Positions 1-6,082 of a stretch of 6,333 nt of DNA are shown here, piece after piece. The stretch's first letter is position 1, and each line of letters starts with the position of its first letter. The notes under the pieces are model-generated. The model did not search any database, had not been told where the DNA came from, and saw only the letters and a list, made by a program, of their open reading frames with translations. The stretch is from Bacteroidota bacterium (GTDB taxonomy: Bacteria > Bacteroidota > Bacteroidia > Flavobacteriales_F > PHOS-HE28). Location of the stretch: contig JAEZCB010000134.1 of the NCBI GenBank assembly GCA_023412755.1, forward strand, positions 1-6,333. Reading direction: 5' to 3'. The position numbers were made by a program, and so were the translations under genes.

Positions 1-462
1 GATGCCGAAGAACAGCACCCAATTGAGGATCTCGCGGCCCCTATTATCCTGCGTTTCGAAATCGTAGGCCACCTTGTGCTCTTCAGCTTCGGAAATAAGA
101 CGGTCCTTCAGCAAATTGGATGTGCCGATGTTGAAACGATAGTGCGGTCCGTAGGTGTTGCGCCCACTGATGGGTGAGCTCTTGACCTTGCTGGAGTGCG
201 GCTCCTTTTCCAGTGCTTCCTTCTTGATGAAGACCCTCACCAGCTGTTCATTCACCACCACGATGCGCTCCACATCGCCTGCTTCGAGCATCTCACGATA
301 CTCGGCATTGCTTATGGATGTTGTGCTTCCGCTGTTGTATTGGAACAGGTTGATCGATAGGATCACCAGTATGATGATCCCATAGATCCAATAGAAGTTG
401 AAGGAGCGCTTGGGCCGATCCTTCTCATTCCGGTCGTTCCGTTTGTTGCTGTTGTTCTCCAC
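1..462 (-). CDS. ftsH: ATP-dependent zinc metalloprotease FtsH, N-terminal part (gene runs off the left edge)
   Basis: FtsH is a membrane-anchored AAA+ protease that degrades misfolded membrane proteins and short-lived regulators. Only the first 154 residues are present. A polar, charged N-terminus (about 1-20) is followed by one membrane segment (about 22-42, FNFYWIYGIIILVILSINLF). Next comes the periplasmic FtsH-extracellular domain (about 50-145), with the typical YREMLEAGDVERIVVVN stretch. The sequence stops where the second membrane segment begins (NWVLFFGI). The AAA+ and peptidase domains lie outside the window. The start is GTG: an in-frame TGA (the rsfS stop) lies 8 codons upstream with no other start between, and GGAGAG sits about 9 bases before the GTG. 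It follows rsfS by 21 bases on the same strand, so the two are probably co-transcribed. The identification rests on the N-terminal domain and gene order. Confidence 0.93.
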   Translation of the reverse strand, partial: MENNSNKRNDRNEKDRPKRSFNFYWIYGIIILVILSINLFQYNSGSTTSISNAEYREMLEAGDVERIVVVNEQLVRVFIKKEALEKEPHSSKVKSSPISGRNTYGPHYRFNIGTSNLLKDRLISEAEEHKVAYDFETQDNRGREILNWVLFFGI

Positions 463-483
463 AGTTCTGGTCTCTCCGTTTGG

Positions 484-858
484 TCACGCCACGTTCTCAT
501 AGCTTGTACGGGCGGCGTCCCCCCACAAGTCCTCAAGTGCATAGAAGGATCTCTTGTCGCGGTGGAAGATGTGCACCACCACGTCCACGAAGTCCATCAG
601 CACCCATTCGGCATTCCGTTCCCCTTCGGTATGCCATGGCTTTTCGCCGGCTTTTTCCCGGGCGAATTTTTCCACGGACCCTGCGATGGCCTCCACCTGG
701 GTGGCACTGTCACCATGGCAGATGATGAAGTGATCGGCTATCGTGTTGGGAACATCGCGCAGATCGAGATGCACGATATCCTTGCCTTTCACTTCCTGGA
801 TGCCAGCTACGATCGCATCCACCAGACGGGCGGCGAGGGCGCCCTTCGTTTTCTTCAT
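484..858 (-). CDS. rsfS: Ribosomal silencing factor RsfS (Iojap/YbeB family)
   Basis: RsfS binds ribosomal protein L14 on the 50S subunit and blocks subunit joining, lowering translation when nutrients are scarce. The 124-residue product has the usual length for the family. Family signatures are visible: ADHFIICHGDSATQVEAIA (about 41-59), then NAEWVLMDFVDVVVHIF (about 82-98), and the C-terminal motif RSFYALEDLWGDA (about 103-115). The ATG at 856-858 is the only methionine that begins right before the conserved domain. The frame stays open far upstream, but that extension is antisense to birA and lacks family similarity. No clear Shine-Dalgarno is seen. It is divergent from birA (63-base gap) and precedes ftsH, an order common in Bacteroidetes. 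Two TAnnTTTG elements lie just upstream. Confidence 0.95.
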   Translation of the reverse strand: MKKTKGALAARLVDAIVAGIQEVKGKDIVHLDLRDVPNTIADHFIICHGDSATQVEAIAGSVEKFAREKAGEKPWHTEGERNAEWVLMDFVDVVVHIFHRDKRSFYALEDLWGDAARTSYENVA

Positions 859-879
859 CCGGTCTATCTTGGGTCCGTT

Positions 880-895
880 CAAAGGTACAAAGTTA
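880..895 (-). promoter_or_regulatory. Tandem Bacteroidetes -7 elements upstream of rsfS-ftsH
   Basis: Read on the minus strand, the gap holds TAACTTTG (888-895) directly followed by TACCTTTG (880-887). Both match the Bacteroidetes -7 consensus TAnnTTTG exactly. The nearer one ends 21 bases before the rsfS ATG. No good TTTG-type -33 element is seen about 19 bases further upstream, so the promoter is inferred from the -7 matches and their position. Confidence 0.55.
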
Positions 896-921
896 CCAAG
901 TGCGCTTCTGGCCTGATCTTC

Positions 922-1680
922 ATGCCGTTCAACCCCTCCACACGCTTTCTCGGTAAAGAGTTCATCGCACTCGGTTCCGCTGAAAGTACCAACAAAACCG
1001 CTGCCGAACTGATCCGAAGCGCAAAAGCAGGCCACGGAGCGGTCATTCTGGCGCATGAACAGACGGCTGGCCAGGGGCAGCGCGGCCGCTCGTGGACATC
1101 TGTAGCTGGCCAAGATCTCACCTTCAGTGTGATCTTGAAGCCGCAGGATCTGCGGGCGGAACATCAGTTCGTGCTGAGCCGCATGGCCGCCCTTGCCGTA
1201 CACCAGCTGGTGCAGGATACGGTGAAAGGGGAGGTGCGGATCAAATGGCCGAATGACGTGCTGGTGGAAAGGCGGAAGATCGCCGGCATCCTTATCCAGA
1301 ACGATATTCTGGGTGAAAGCGTGTCCGCAAGCATCATCGGCATCGGCTTGAATGTGAACAACCGGGATCTCAATGAAGATCTCCTGGCAACAAGCCTTGC
1401 CCTGGAATGCGGCCATGCCCTCGATCGGATGCGGCTGTTGGAAGTGCTGTGCCAGCGGCTGGAGGAATGGTACCTGAGGCTGGAACAGGGCGATGTCCTG
1501 ATGGAACCCTACACCGATGTGCTATGGGCCAAAGGCCGTTGGGCGGAGCTCACGCTGGATGGAGGCAACGTGATCGCACGGCCCATGGATGTGGACCATT
1601 CCGGCCGGTTGATCCTGGAGTTGGAGGATGGGAACGTACATGCGCTGGGGATGGATCGGGTGCGGTTCGCCAGCCGATAG
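922..1680 (+). CDS. birA: Biotin--[acetyl-CoA-carboxylase] ligase, monofunctional (BirA/BPL)
   Basis: The enzyme activates biotin with ATP to biotinyl-AMP and attaches it to the acceptor lysine of biotin carboxyl carrier protein, which feeds fatty acid synthesis. The 252 residues comprise only the catalytic and C-terminal domains, with no N-terminal helix-turn-helix, so it should be an enzyme and not also a repressor. Visible motifs are LGSAESTN (17-24), the biotin/adenylate loop GQGQRGRSW (50-58), KWPND (108-112), KIAGILIQ with the conserved lysine at 119, and IGIGLNVN (139-146). A small SH3-like C-terminal domain spans about 205-252. The frame is open further upstream, but that stretch is antisense to rsfS. 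The ATG at 922 gives the normal family N-terminus. It diverges from rsfS; rpmH follows 111 bases downstream with its own promoter. Confidence 0.93.
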   Translation: MPFNPSTRFLGKEFIALGSAESTNKTAAELIRSAKAGHGAVILAHEQTAGQGQRGRSWTSVAGQDLTFSVILKPQDLRAEHQFVLSRMAALAVHQLVQDTVKGEVRIKWPNDVLVERRKIAGILIQNDILGESVSASIIGIGLNVNNRDLNEDLLATSLALECGHALDRMRLLEVLCQRLEEWYLRLEQGDVLMEPYTDVLWAKGRWAELTLDGGNVIARPMDVDHSGRLILELEDGNVHALGMDRVRFASR

Positions 1681-1716
1681 CATAGGATGTCCACCTTTAA
1701 GGCCTGATCACATGGA

Positions 1717-1747
1717 TTTGTGAAGATCCGGGAAACGCTTACATTTG
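1717..1747 (+). promoter_or_regulatory. Bacteroidetes-type promoter of rpmH
   Basis: TTTG (1717-1720) and TACATTTG (1740-1747) are separated by 19 bases, a full match to the Bacteroidetes -33/-7 pattern TTTG-N19-TAnnTTTG. Transcription would begin near 1752-1754, giving a leader of about 40 bases before the rpmH ATG. Confidence 0.75.
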
Positions 1748-1751
1748 CACC

Positions 1752-1770
1752 CCCGCAATAGGACTGCGGG
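1752..1770 (+). other. Small hairpin in the rpmH leader
   Basis: CCCGCA (1752-1757) and TGCGGG (1765-1770) are perfect inverted repeats around a 7-base loop. The hairpin would sit at the very 5' end of the rpmH transcript predicted from the promoter. No T-tract follows, so it does not look like a terminator. A role in transcript stability or L34 autoregulation is possible but unproven. Confidence 0.45.
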
Positions 1771-1791
1771 TATTTAGAAAGAACTACGGCC

Positions 1792-1947
1792 ATGAAGCGT
1801 ACCTACCAGCCCAGCAAGCGCAAACGCACCAATAAGCACGGTTTCCGTGAGCGGATGAGCACCCCCGCTGGCCGTAGCGTACTGGCCAGCCGGCGCCGTC
1901 AAGGCCGCAGGAAGCTCTCCGTGAGCGACGAACCCAGCCACAAGTAA
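1792..1947 (+). CDS. rpmH: 50S ribosomal protein L34
   Basis: L34 is a small basic protein of the large ribosomal subunit. The 51-residue product begins MKRTYQPSKRKRTNKHGF and continues RMSTPAGRSVLASRRRQGRRKLS, the diagnostic L34 pattern. The last residues (VSDEPSHK) are a short acidic/polar tail. The start is the ATG at 1792, with no strong Shine-Dalgarno (only AAAGAA upstream). It has its own promoter and terminator, so it appears monocistronic. rnpA and dnaA, its neighbours in many other bacteria, are not seen here. Confidence 0.97.
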   Translation: MKRTYQPSKRKRTNKHGFRERMSTPAGRSVLASRRRQGRRKLSVSDEPSHK

Positions 1948-1972
1948 GAAGGCTGCACCTAGTGAACTCTGG

Positions 1973-1998
1973 AAAAGGGAGCTTCGGCTCCCTTTTTT
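1973..1998. terminator. Bidirectional intrinsic terminator between rpmH and the alpha/beta hydrolase
   Basis: AAAAGGGAGC (1973-1982), a TTCG tetraloop (1983-1986) and GCTCCCTTTT (1987-1996) form a 10-base-pair hairpin, with a run of six T on the plus strand (1993-1998). The A-run at 1973-1976 becomes a T-run on the minus strand, so the same element can end both converging transcripts. It starts 26 bases after the rpmH stop. It overlaps by one base the stop codon of the minus-strand hydrolase (1998-2000). Confidence 0.88.
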
Positions 1999-2813
1999 CA
2001 TGCGTTCTTGTCCAGGTGATGCGCGATCAGGTCCGGCAGCGGGTAGCCCAGCAGCCAATGGCCACTAGGCAGCACTTCTTCTGAAACATGCTTAGGGGCC
2101 AGCAGCTTCAGGTTGCGCCCCAGTGTTGGTGGTATCACCCGATCATATTCACCAAAGATCAGGTGGGCGTACACATCATGTTCAATGAGTTTGCTCGCCA
2201 CCGTACGCAGATCGGGTTCCAGCAGACGGTAACTCAGCCAGACATCATGTAGCAACTGGCGGCGTTCCTTTTGAGCAGTATGGCGCATCACGAACTCCAC
2301 CATGCGGTCATTCACCACGTTCATTTTGCGCAGGCCCTGCACTAGCTGATGGAATCGCTGGGGCTTGTCCACGAAGCTCTTGTAAAGGCTGCGGCCAATT
2401 GCGGAAGCTGCAAGCCCGCGGTACCACGGACGCATCTTCAGGCCGTCGGGGGCTACCAGAAAAGCATGCCGCAGCCGCTGAGGCATGGTCTCCAGCAGGC
2501 TCAATCCCATACGGCCGCCCAGGCTGTAGCCCAAGACGTTGATCTTCTCCTGGTCCAGATGATCGGCGAATGCCGAAAAAAAATCGCGGATCTCTTCCGG
2601 GGTGAAGGGATCATCGGCACGTTGCGGATCTCCAATGCTGCTGCCATGGAAATGGAGATCGAAGGCATGGAAAGTGCAACGGCGTCCCAGGGAATTCCCC
2701 AGGAACCAGAAGTCGCCACCGCTGCGGCTGAAGCCGTGGAAGCACACAAAGTGCTGCGGGCCGCTGCCATAGGTTCGGTAATGGAGGTTGAAGCCGTAGG
2801 TGAAGGAGGGCAA
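1998..2813 (-). CDS. Alpha/beta hydrolase fold protein, substrate unknown
   Basis: A 271-residue protein of the alpha/beta hydrolase family. Motifs appear in the expected order: CFHGFSRSGGDF (about 24-35, HG oxyanion-hole region), the nucleophile elbow GYSLGG with Ser97, the acid GEYDRVIP with Asp224, and the base SGHWLL with His252. The triad is therefore intact and the length is normal. A helical cap probably lies at about 128-205. No signal peptide is seen, so it is likely cytoplasmic. The apparent start is TTG at 2811-2813: upstream in frame there is only a short run to a TGA, with no ATG or GTG, and the family fold begins at once (FNLHYRTYGSGPQHFVCFHG). Esterase, lipase-like or acyltransferase roles are all possible; the sequence does not settle the substrate. 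It diverges from the 2H protein gene and converges on rpmH. Confidence 0.85.
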   Translation of the reverse strand: MPSFTYGFNLHYRTYGSGPQHFVCFHGFSRSGGDFWFLGNSLGRRCTFHAFDLHFHGSSIGDPQRADDPFTPEEIRDFFSAFADHLDQEKINVLGYSLGGRMGLSLLETMPQRLRHAFLVAPDGLKMRPWYRGLAASAIGRSLYKSFVDKPQRFHQLVQGLRKMNVVNDRMVEFVMRHTAQKERRQLLHDVWLSYRLLEPDLRTVASKLIEHDVYAHLIFGEYDRVIPPTLGRNLKLLAPKHVSEEVLPSGHWLLGYPLPDLIAHHLDKNA

Positions 2814-2818
2814 GGGTC

Positions 2819-2868
2819 GATCAGAAGATCAGATGATGAGATGATGAGATGATCAGAAATGAGAATGC
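2819..2868 (+). repeat. Octamer-array repeat element, copy B (diverged)
   Basis: Five consecutive 8-base units fit a GATCAGAT-like pattern: GATCAGAA, GATCAGAT, GATGAGAT, GATGAGAT and GATCAGAA (2819-2858). They run into ATGAGAATGC (2859-2868). The same architecture, octamers followed by AATGGGAATGC, is found twice on the minus strand at 6098-6193. This copy lies directly upstream of the hydrolase start, in the gap between two divergent genes. Function unknown. Confidence 0.7.
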
Positions 2869-2911
2869 AAAGATCCCACCAACTGCTGGAAAACCGATCG
2901 AACTTTGAAGG

Positions 2912-3529
2912 ATGCCGAGCCGGAGATCGATCGCGAATGGAGAAGACTGGGGTGAGCAGCCGGCGCTGTTCGATACTTCGGTGGAGATCTTCCGGTATCT
3001 CGTTGTGATCTCACCTTCGCAAGAGATGATCATCGAGGTGACACGGTTGAAGGAAGAACTGGGGCAGGCGATCGGAACGTTCCTGGGTGAACGATCGGTA
3101 GCGCACATCACGTTGTTGTACGCGTACCTGCCGATCGGGTATGAGCGCTATCTGATCGATGGGATCCAACGTGCTGCCCGATCAGCACCGGCGTTCACCA
3201 TACACTTCAGCGGGATCCATCAATTGCAGGACAACAGCACGATATTCATCGATCCGATAGAAAAGATACCGATCATCGCCTTGCGGAAGGCGATCCGAAA
3301 CGGTTTGCAAAGCAACAAGGCCTTGAACCGTCTGGGGATCCACTCCACCTCGAAGCCGATGCTCACCATCGCGCGAAAGCTTCCAGCCGATCAAATGGCA
3401 AAGGCGATGAAGGCATTGGCACCGCACATATTCGAACGGACCGAATGGGTGACCGAAGTGATTTTGTTGCGAGGTGGTTTGAAGGAAGGCGAGAAGTATG
3501 TGGTGGTGGGGAGGTTCGGGCTGGGATGA
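2912..3529 (+). CDS. 2'-5' RNA ligase / 2H phosphoesterase superfamily protein with substituted second motif
   Basis: 2H phosphoesterases (LigT/ThpR-like) carry two HxT motifs that together act on 2',5'- or cyclic phosphodiesters. In this 205-residue protein the first motif is clear: SVAHITLLY with His65 and Thr67. The second sits in KPMLTIARKL (148-157), where the family normally has PHxTIAR; here the histidine position is Met150 (ATG at 3359-3361). A nearby HST (144-146) matches HxT but is out of register with the conserved TIAR segment. The end, GGLKEGEKYVVVGRF, fits the family. The ATG at 2912 is the first start, preceded by AAGG with almost no spacing, so initiation is uncertain. It is divergent from the hydrolase and convergent with the next gene. 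It may have reduced or different activity, perhaps RNA binding only. Confidence 0.75.
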   Translation: MPSRRSIANGEDWGEQPALFDTSVEIFRYLVVISPSQEMIIEVTRLKEELGQAIGTFLGERSVAHITLLYAYLPIGYERYLIDGIQRAARSAPAFTIHFSGIHQLQDNSTIFIDPIEKIPIIALRKAIRNGLQSNKALNRLGIHSTSKPMLTIARKLPADQMAKAMKALAPHIFERTEWVTEVILLRGGLKEGEKYVVVGRFGLG

Positions 3530-3560
3530 GGCTCCGGATGTCCCACACACCGGCTACCTC
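3528..3560. terminator. Weak hairpin spanning two convergent stop codons
   Basis: GAGG-CT-CCGG (3528-3537) can pair with CCGG-CTA-CCTC (3550-3560), with a 12-base loop and an internal bulge. It overlaps the stop codons of both converging genes (3527-3529 and 3554-3556). No T-tract follows on either strand, so a terminator role is only a guess from position. Confidence 0.25.
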
Positions 3561-5056
3561 ACCATATGGATCCTTCTTGTGATCACCGCCTTCTCCGTTG
3601 TCAATTGAAACAGATAGGTCCCGGCGGCAACATCCGGATGTACGCGAATTTCTCGATCGCCGTGTACGGCAAACGTTTTCACCAGTTCACCGTCCAACGT
3701 ACGCACCTCGGCAATGCCGGAAGCCTCCGATCGAACGGTGAAGAATTCGCTGGCCGGATTGGGAAAGATCTCGATCGAAGGCGAGGTCCGATCCTCATCC
3801 AGGTGCACTGTTAGGTCCAGTTTGTACAATTGATAATAGCCATCATTCGTGCGGTAGCGTAGGTGCAGTTCACCTTGGTATTCGATGGGATCGCCGGCAT
3901 AACCATGGAAGGCCTCCGTATGGTCCGGAGGATTGGGTGCCAGAGACAGGTCGGTGCCGTCATATCGGTACAACTGGTGCAGACTGCTTGTGTTGGTGTA
4001 GCGCAAGTAAAGGAAGCCATTGTGCACGATCTGCTCGCCCCAGTAGCCGGCATTGGTCAAATGGTGGTTCGGGGGATTTGGCACCAATTCATAGGAGCCC
4101 AGGCTGTAGCGGTACATCTGCCGTACGTTCAGGTTGTTCCGGAACTGGAGGTACAGATAGTTTGCATAGATCACATTATTGAGCTGCAAGCCATAACCGC
4201 TCTGGGAATGGCCGGGCGGATTGGCGATCTGTACTAGGTCGGTACCATCGTATCGGAACATCCGGTACACCCCTTGATCGTCCTGGTATCGCATGAACAA
4301 ATGATCGTTGTGCACGATGGCGCCACCGTTGTATCCCCTCAGGTTGTCATCATGCCCCGGTGGGCTCGGTACCACTGCGAAGGAATCGCCGTTGTACCGG
4401 TTCAGGATGTAAGCGCCGTTATCATCGCGGTAGGCGAGGTATAAGTGTCCATTATACGACACAGGTGGCCGGGCGATGTTTCCACCATACCCATATTCAG
4501 TGAAACCTGGCGGACCTGTGATCGCTGTGAGCTGTGAACCATCGTAGGCATACAAGGAGGTGAAGCCATCGTTGTTACGATAGGAGATGTAGAGTAAACC
4601 ATTGTATTCCATCGACGCACCATGGTAGCCATCCAGGTTGTCGTCATGGCCGGGAGGATTAGGAACAAGCGCCAGCGTGCTCCCGTCGAACTTATACATC
4701 TGGTAATTGCCGGCGTTGTTGCGGTAGCGCAGGTACAGATCACCGTTGTACACGTACGGCTCGCCCACATAGCCACGGTCCTGATCGGAGTGCCCTGGCG
4801 GTGTTGGGATCAGTGTATAGCTGCCACCATCGAATTCCATCAGTTCATTCACCTCCGCATTGTTCTTGAAACGATAGTACAGCTTTCCGTTGTATTCGAT
4901 CGGTGAGCCCAGCGCACCGCAGGTATTGTTGGAATAACCCGGAGGGTTCGGGATCTGCACGAGTTGTTGTGATCGCACCGGTGAGTGGTATGCCGCCGCC
5001 AGCAGTATGGAAAGGACGTGGAGAACGCGCAGGGGAAAGACGATATTCCGCTTCAT
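3554..5056 (-). CDS. Secreted eight-repeat protein with C-terminal T9SS sorting domain
   Basis: A 500-residue exported protein of unknown function. An N-terminal signal peptide (about 1-29, MKRN followed by a hydrophobic stretch VLHVLSILLAAAY) precedes eight tandem repeats of about 48 residues (32-418). Each has the pattern (P)xPPGH...GY.G...YNG.LYLRYRNN.g.yqmYrYDGt.L. The paired prolines recur at residues 38, 86, 134, 182, 232, 280, 328 and 376, so the period is 48 except for one 50-residue unit. The repeats look like four-strand beta-propeller blades, giving a possible eight-bladed propeller. The last about 73 residues (428-500) form a T9SS type-A sorting domain: IEIFPNPASEFFTV, AGTYLFQL, ITRRIHMVR. 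The protein should reach the cell surface or medium. The start is ATG with no clear Shine-Dalgarno. It lies downstream of another T9SS cargo gene on the same strand after a 152-base gap. Confidence 0.85.
   Translation of the reverse strand: MKRNIVFPLRVLHVLSILLAAAYHSPVRSQQLVQIPNPPGYSNNTCGALGSPIEYNGKLYYRFKNNAEVNELMEFDGGSYTLIPTPPGHSDQDRGYVGEPYVYNGDLYLRYRNNAGNYQMYKFDGSTLALVPNPPGHDDNLDGYHGASMEYNGLLYISYRNNDGFTSLYAYDGSQLTAITGPPGFTEYGYGGNIARPPVSYNGHLYLAYRDDNGAYILNRYNGDSFAVVPSPPGHDDNLRGYNGGAIVHNDHLFMRYQDDQGVYRMFRYDGTDLVQIANPPGHSQSGYGLQLNNVIYANYLYLQFRNNLNVRQMYRYSLGSYELVPNPPNHHLTNAGYWGEQIVHNGFLYLRYTNTSSLHQLYRYDGTDLSLAPNPPDHTEAFHGYAGDPIEYQGELHLRYRTNDGYYQLYKLDLTVHLDEDRTSPSIEIFPNPASEFFTVRSEASGIAEVRTLDGELVKTFAVHGDREIRVHPDVAAGTYLFQLTTEKAVITRRIHMVR
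3803..4963 (-). repeat. Eight in-frame tandem repeats, about 144 bases each, within the T9SS cargo gene
   Basis: The coding region for residues 32-418 repeats with a 144-base period (one unit is six bases longer). The units are clearly diverged at residue level, yet every one keeps the PP pair and an aromatic-rich L(Y/H/F)xxYR-like strand. Repeat 4 (TGPPGFTEYGYGG) and repeat 6 (NNVIYANYLYLQFRNN) are the most divergent. In-frame duplication followed by divergence is the likely origin. Confidence 0.85.
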
Positions 5057-5208
5057 GCGCCAAAGAAGCGGATCACCGCATGGAAATCAAAGCGATGCTA
5101 CAGGAAATTATTACGACATCAAATGTCGGAGTGCTATCGGAAATGAACCTATCTCCAAAGAATTGGCTGGATAATACAGCCGCTCCGACCATTTCGGCAA
5201 GTCAGCGT
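5057..5208. other. Gap between the two T9SS cargo genes, possible weak terminator
   Basis: The minus strand carries GGCTG-TATTATC-CAGCC (5165-5181), a 5-base-pair hairpin some 28-44 bases after the upstream gene's stop and followed by a modestly T-rich stretch. It may be a weak terminator. Nearer the 500-residue gene, TCGCTTTG (5088-5095, minus) is a one-mismatch TAnnTTTG without a matching -33 element. Nothing here is strong enough to name a promoter. Confidence 0.3.
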
Positions 5209-5817
5209 TCAATCAAGCATGAGCTTGCGCAACTCCCGGCCTTCGATCGTGATCAACTCCAATAGATACGTTCCAGAGGGCAATTGCGAAATGTCCCACT
5301 CTGTGTGATGGTCAAGGGTGCGGGTCGAATAGAAGGGCCTGCCATTCATGTCCAATATCCGGATCGTTGATCCGCCATCCACATCATGTTGGATATGGAT
5401 CGTGCCATCCGATGGATTCGGATAGATGGCGGCGTGGCTGATGGAATGATCGGCTATGACAATGGTAGTGGATGTCCAGGTAAGTTGAATGAAAACATCC
5501 GGGCGCCCTGGGCAGACATCTTCGACCAAGGTGAATTGCAATTCACTGTCGGTGATCTCATACGTGTAGATACCTGTTTGCGTACAATCATTCCCTGGCA
5601 GACCGGTAACGGTGAATATATCACCGATGTCCGTATATGTAGCTTCCGCAACGAACTGCTGACCGTTTTGCAAAATGTACATGATGCCGTCATCGCCGAA
5701 TTGCATGGCACTCACGGGTGTCCCGAACAATGCCAGGTCCCATGTTGTATTGGCCAATTGCGCATGTATTGAGCAAGCAAGCAACACCGTACCGATGAAG
5801 AGTAATGATCGTTTCAT
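5209..5817 (-). CDS. Small secreted protein with lipocalin-like domain and T9SS sorting domain
   Basis: A 202-residue exported protein. A signal peptide is evident at 1-19 or 20 (MKRSLLFIGTVLLACSIHAQ). The central domain (about 21-120) is beta-rich: it starts NTTWDLALFGTP, has two cysteines (Cys78 and Cys102) and the stretch GIYTYEITDSELQFTLVEDV followed by CPGRPD. This resembles small lipocalin-like secreted domains in which CxGR follows a beta-strand, but the family assignment is a guess. The C-terminal about 75 residues (127-202) are a T9SS type-A sorting domain: HAAIYPNPSDGTIHI, then LPSGTYLLEL and ELRKLMLD. The frame is open upstream to 6045, but the ATG at 5815-5817 is chosen because the signal peptide begins there and a TAnnTTTG element lies just upstream. 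It could be co-expressed with the 500-residue cargo gene downstream. Confidence 0.8.
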   Translation of the reverse strand: MKRSLLFIGTVLLACSIHAQLANTTWDLALFGTPVSAMQFGDDGIMYILQNGQQFVAEATYTDIGDIFTVTGLPGNDCTQTGIYTYEITDSELQFTLVEDVCPGRPDVFIQLTWTSTTIVIADHSISHAAIYPNPSDGTIHIQHDVDGGSTIRILDMNGRPFYSTRTLDHHTEWDISQLPSGTYLLELITIEGRELRKLMLD

Positions 5818-5834
5818 GAGGATCTGGTCTCTTA

Positions 5835-5842
5835 CAAACGTA
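5835..5842 (-). promoter_or_regulatory. Likely -7 element for the 202-residue secreted protein gene
   Basis: TACGTTTG on the minus strand matches TAnnTTTG exactly and lies 17 bases before the ATG at 5815-5817, giving a predicted leader of only about 10 bases. No TTTG is found about 19 bases upstream, so the -33 part is missing or degenerate. Confidence 0.5.
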
Positions 5843-6082
5843 ATGTAATTAAGAGGATGATCTTGCCACAGTAGATAAATTACCCGGCAAGTTTCATAAG
5901 CGAGCATGGATATGCATGAAAGCCCAACATTAAAATGAGGTGGTATCGAAAGTCCGAACCACAAGGAGAACTTCCAACCCTTCTGCGATCTCATGGGATC
6001 CCGTCGCTCGCAAGCACGCGTCTTCAAGATGTCTCCCCAGGTCAAATACGCCTCGAACCTGTTGCGTCGTCGCGTCCGCCAG

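Noticed and set aside
155..385. 76-codon plus-strand open frame
   Set aside because: It lies wholly antisense to ftsH, whose reading frame is well supported.
562..921. Plus-strand upstream extension of birA (120 extra codons)
   Set aside because: It is antisense to rsfS and adds a histidine-rich, unrelated stretch; it does not encode the helix-turn-helix seen in bifunctional BirA.
859..1416. Long minus-strand open frame extending rsfS upstream to about 310 codons
   Set aside because: It is antisense to birA, has no family similarity, and RsfS proteins normally start where the conserved domain begins (858).
2349..2852. 167-codon plus-strand open frame opposite the hydrolase
   Set aside because: It is a shadow of the hydrolase codons, with an alanine- and glutamate-rich composition and no recognisable motif.
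2900..2907. GAACTTTG as a promoter -7 element for the 2H protein gene
   Set aside because: One mismatch, no -33 partner, and it would place the start of transcription at the start codon itself.
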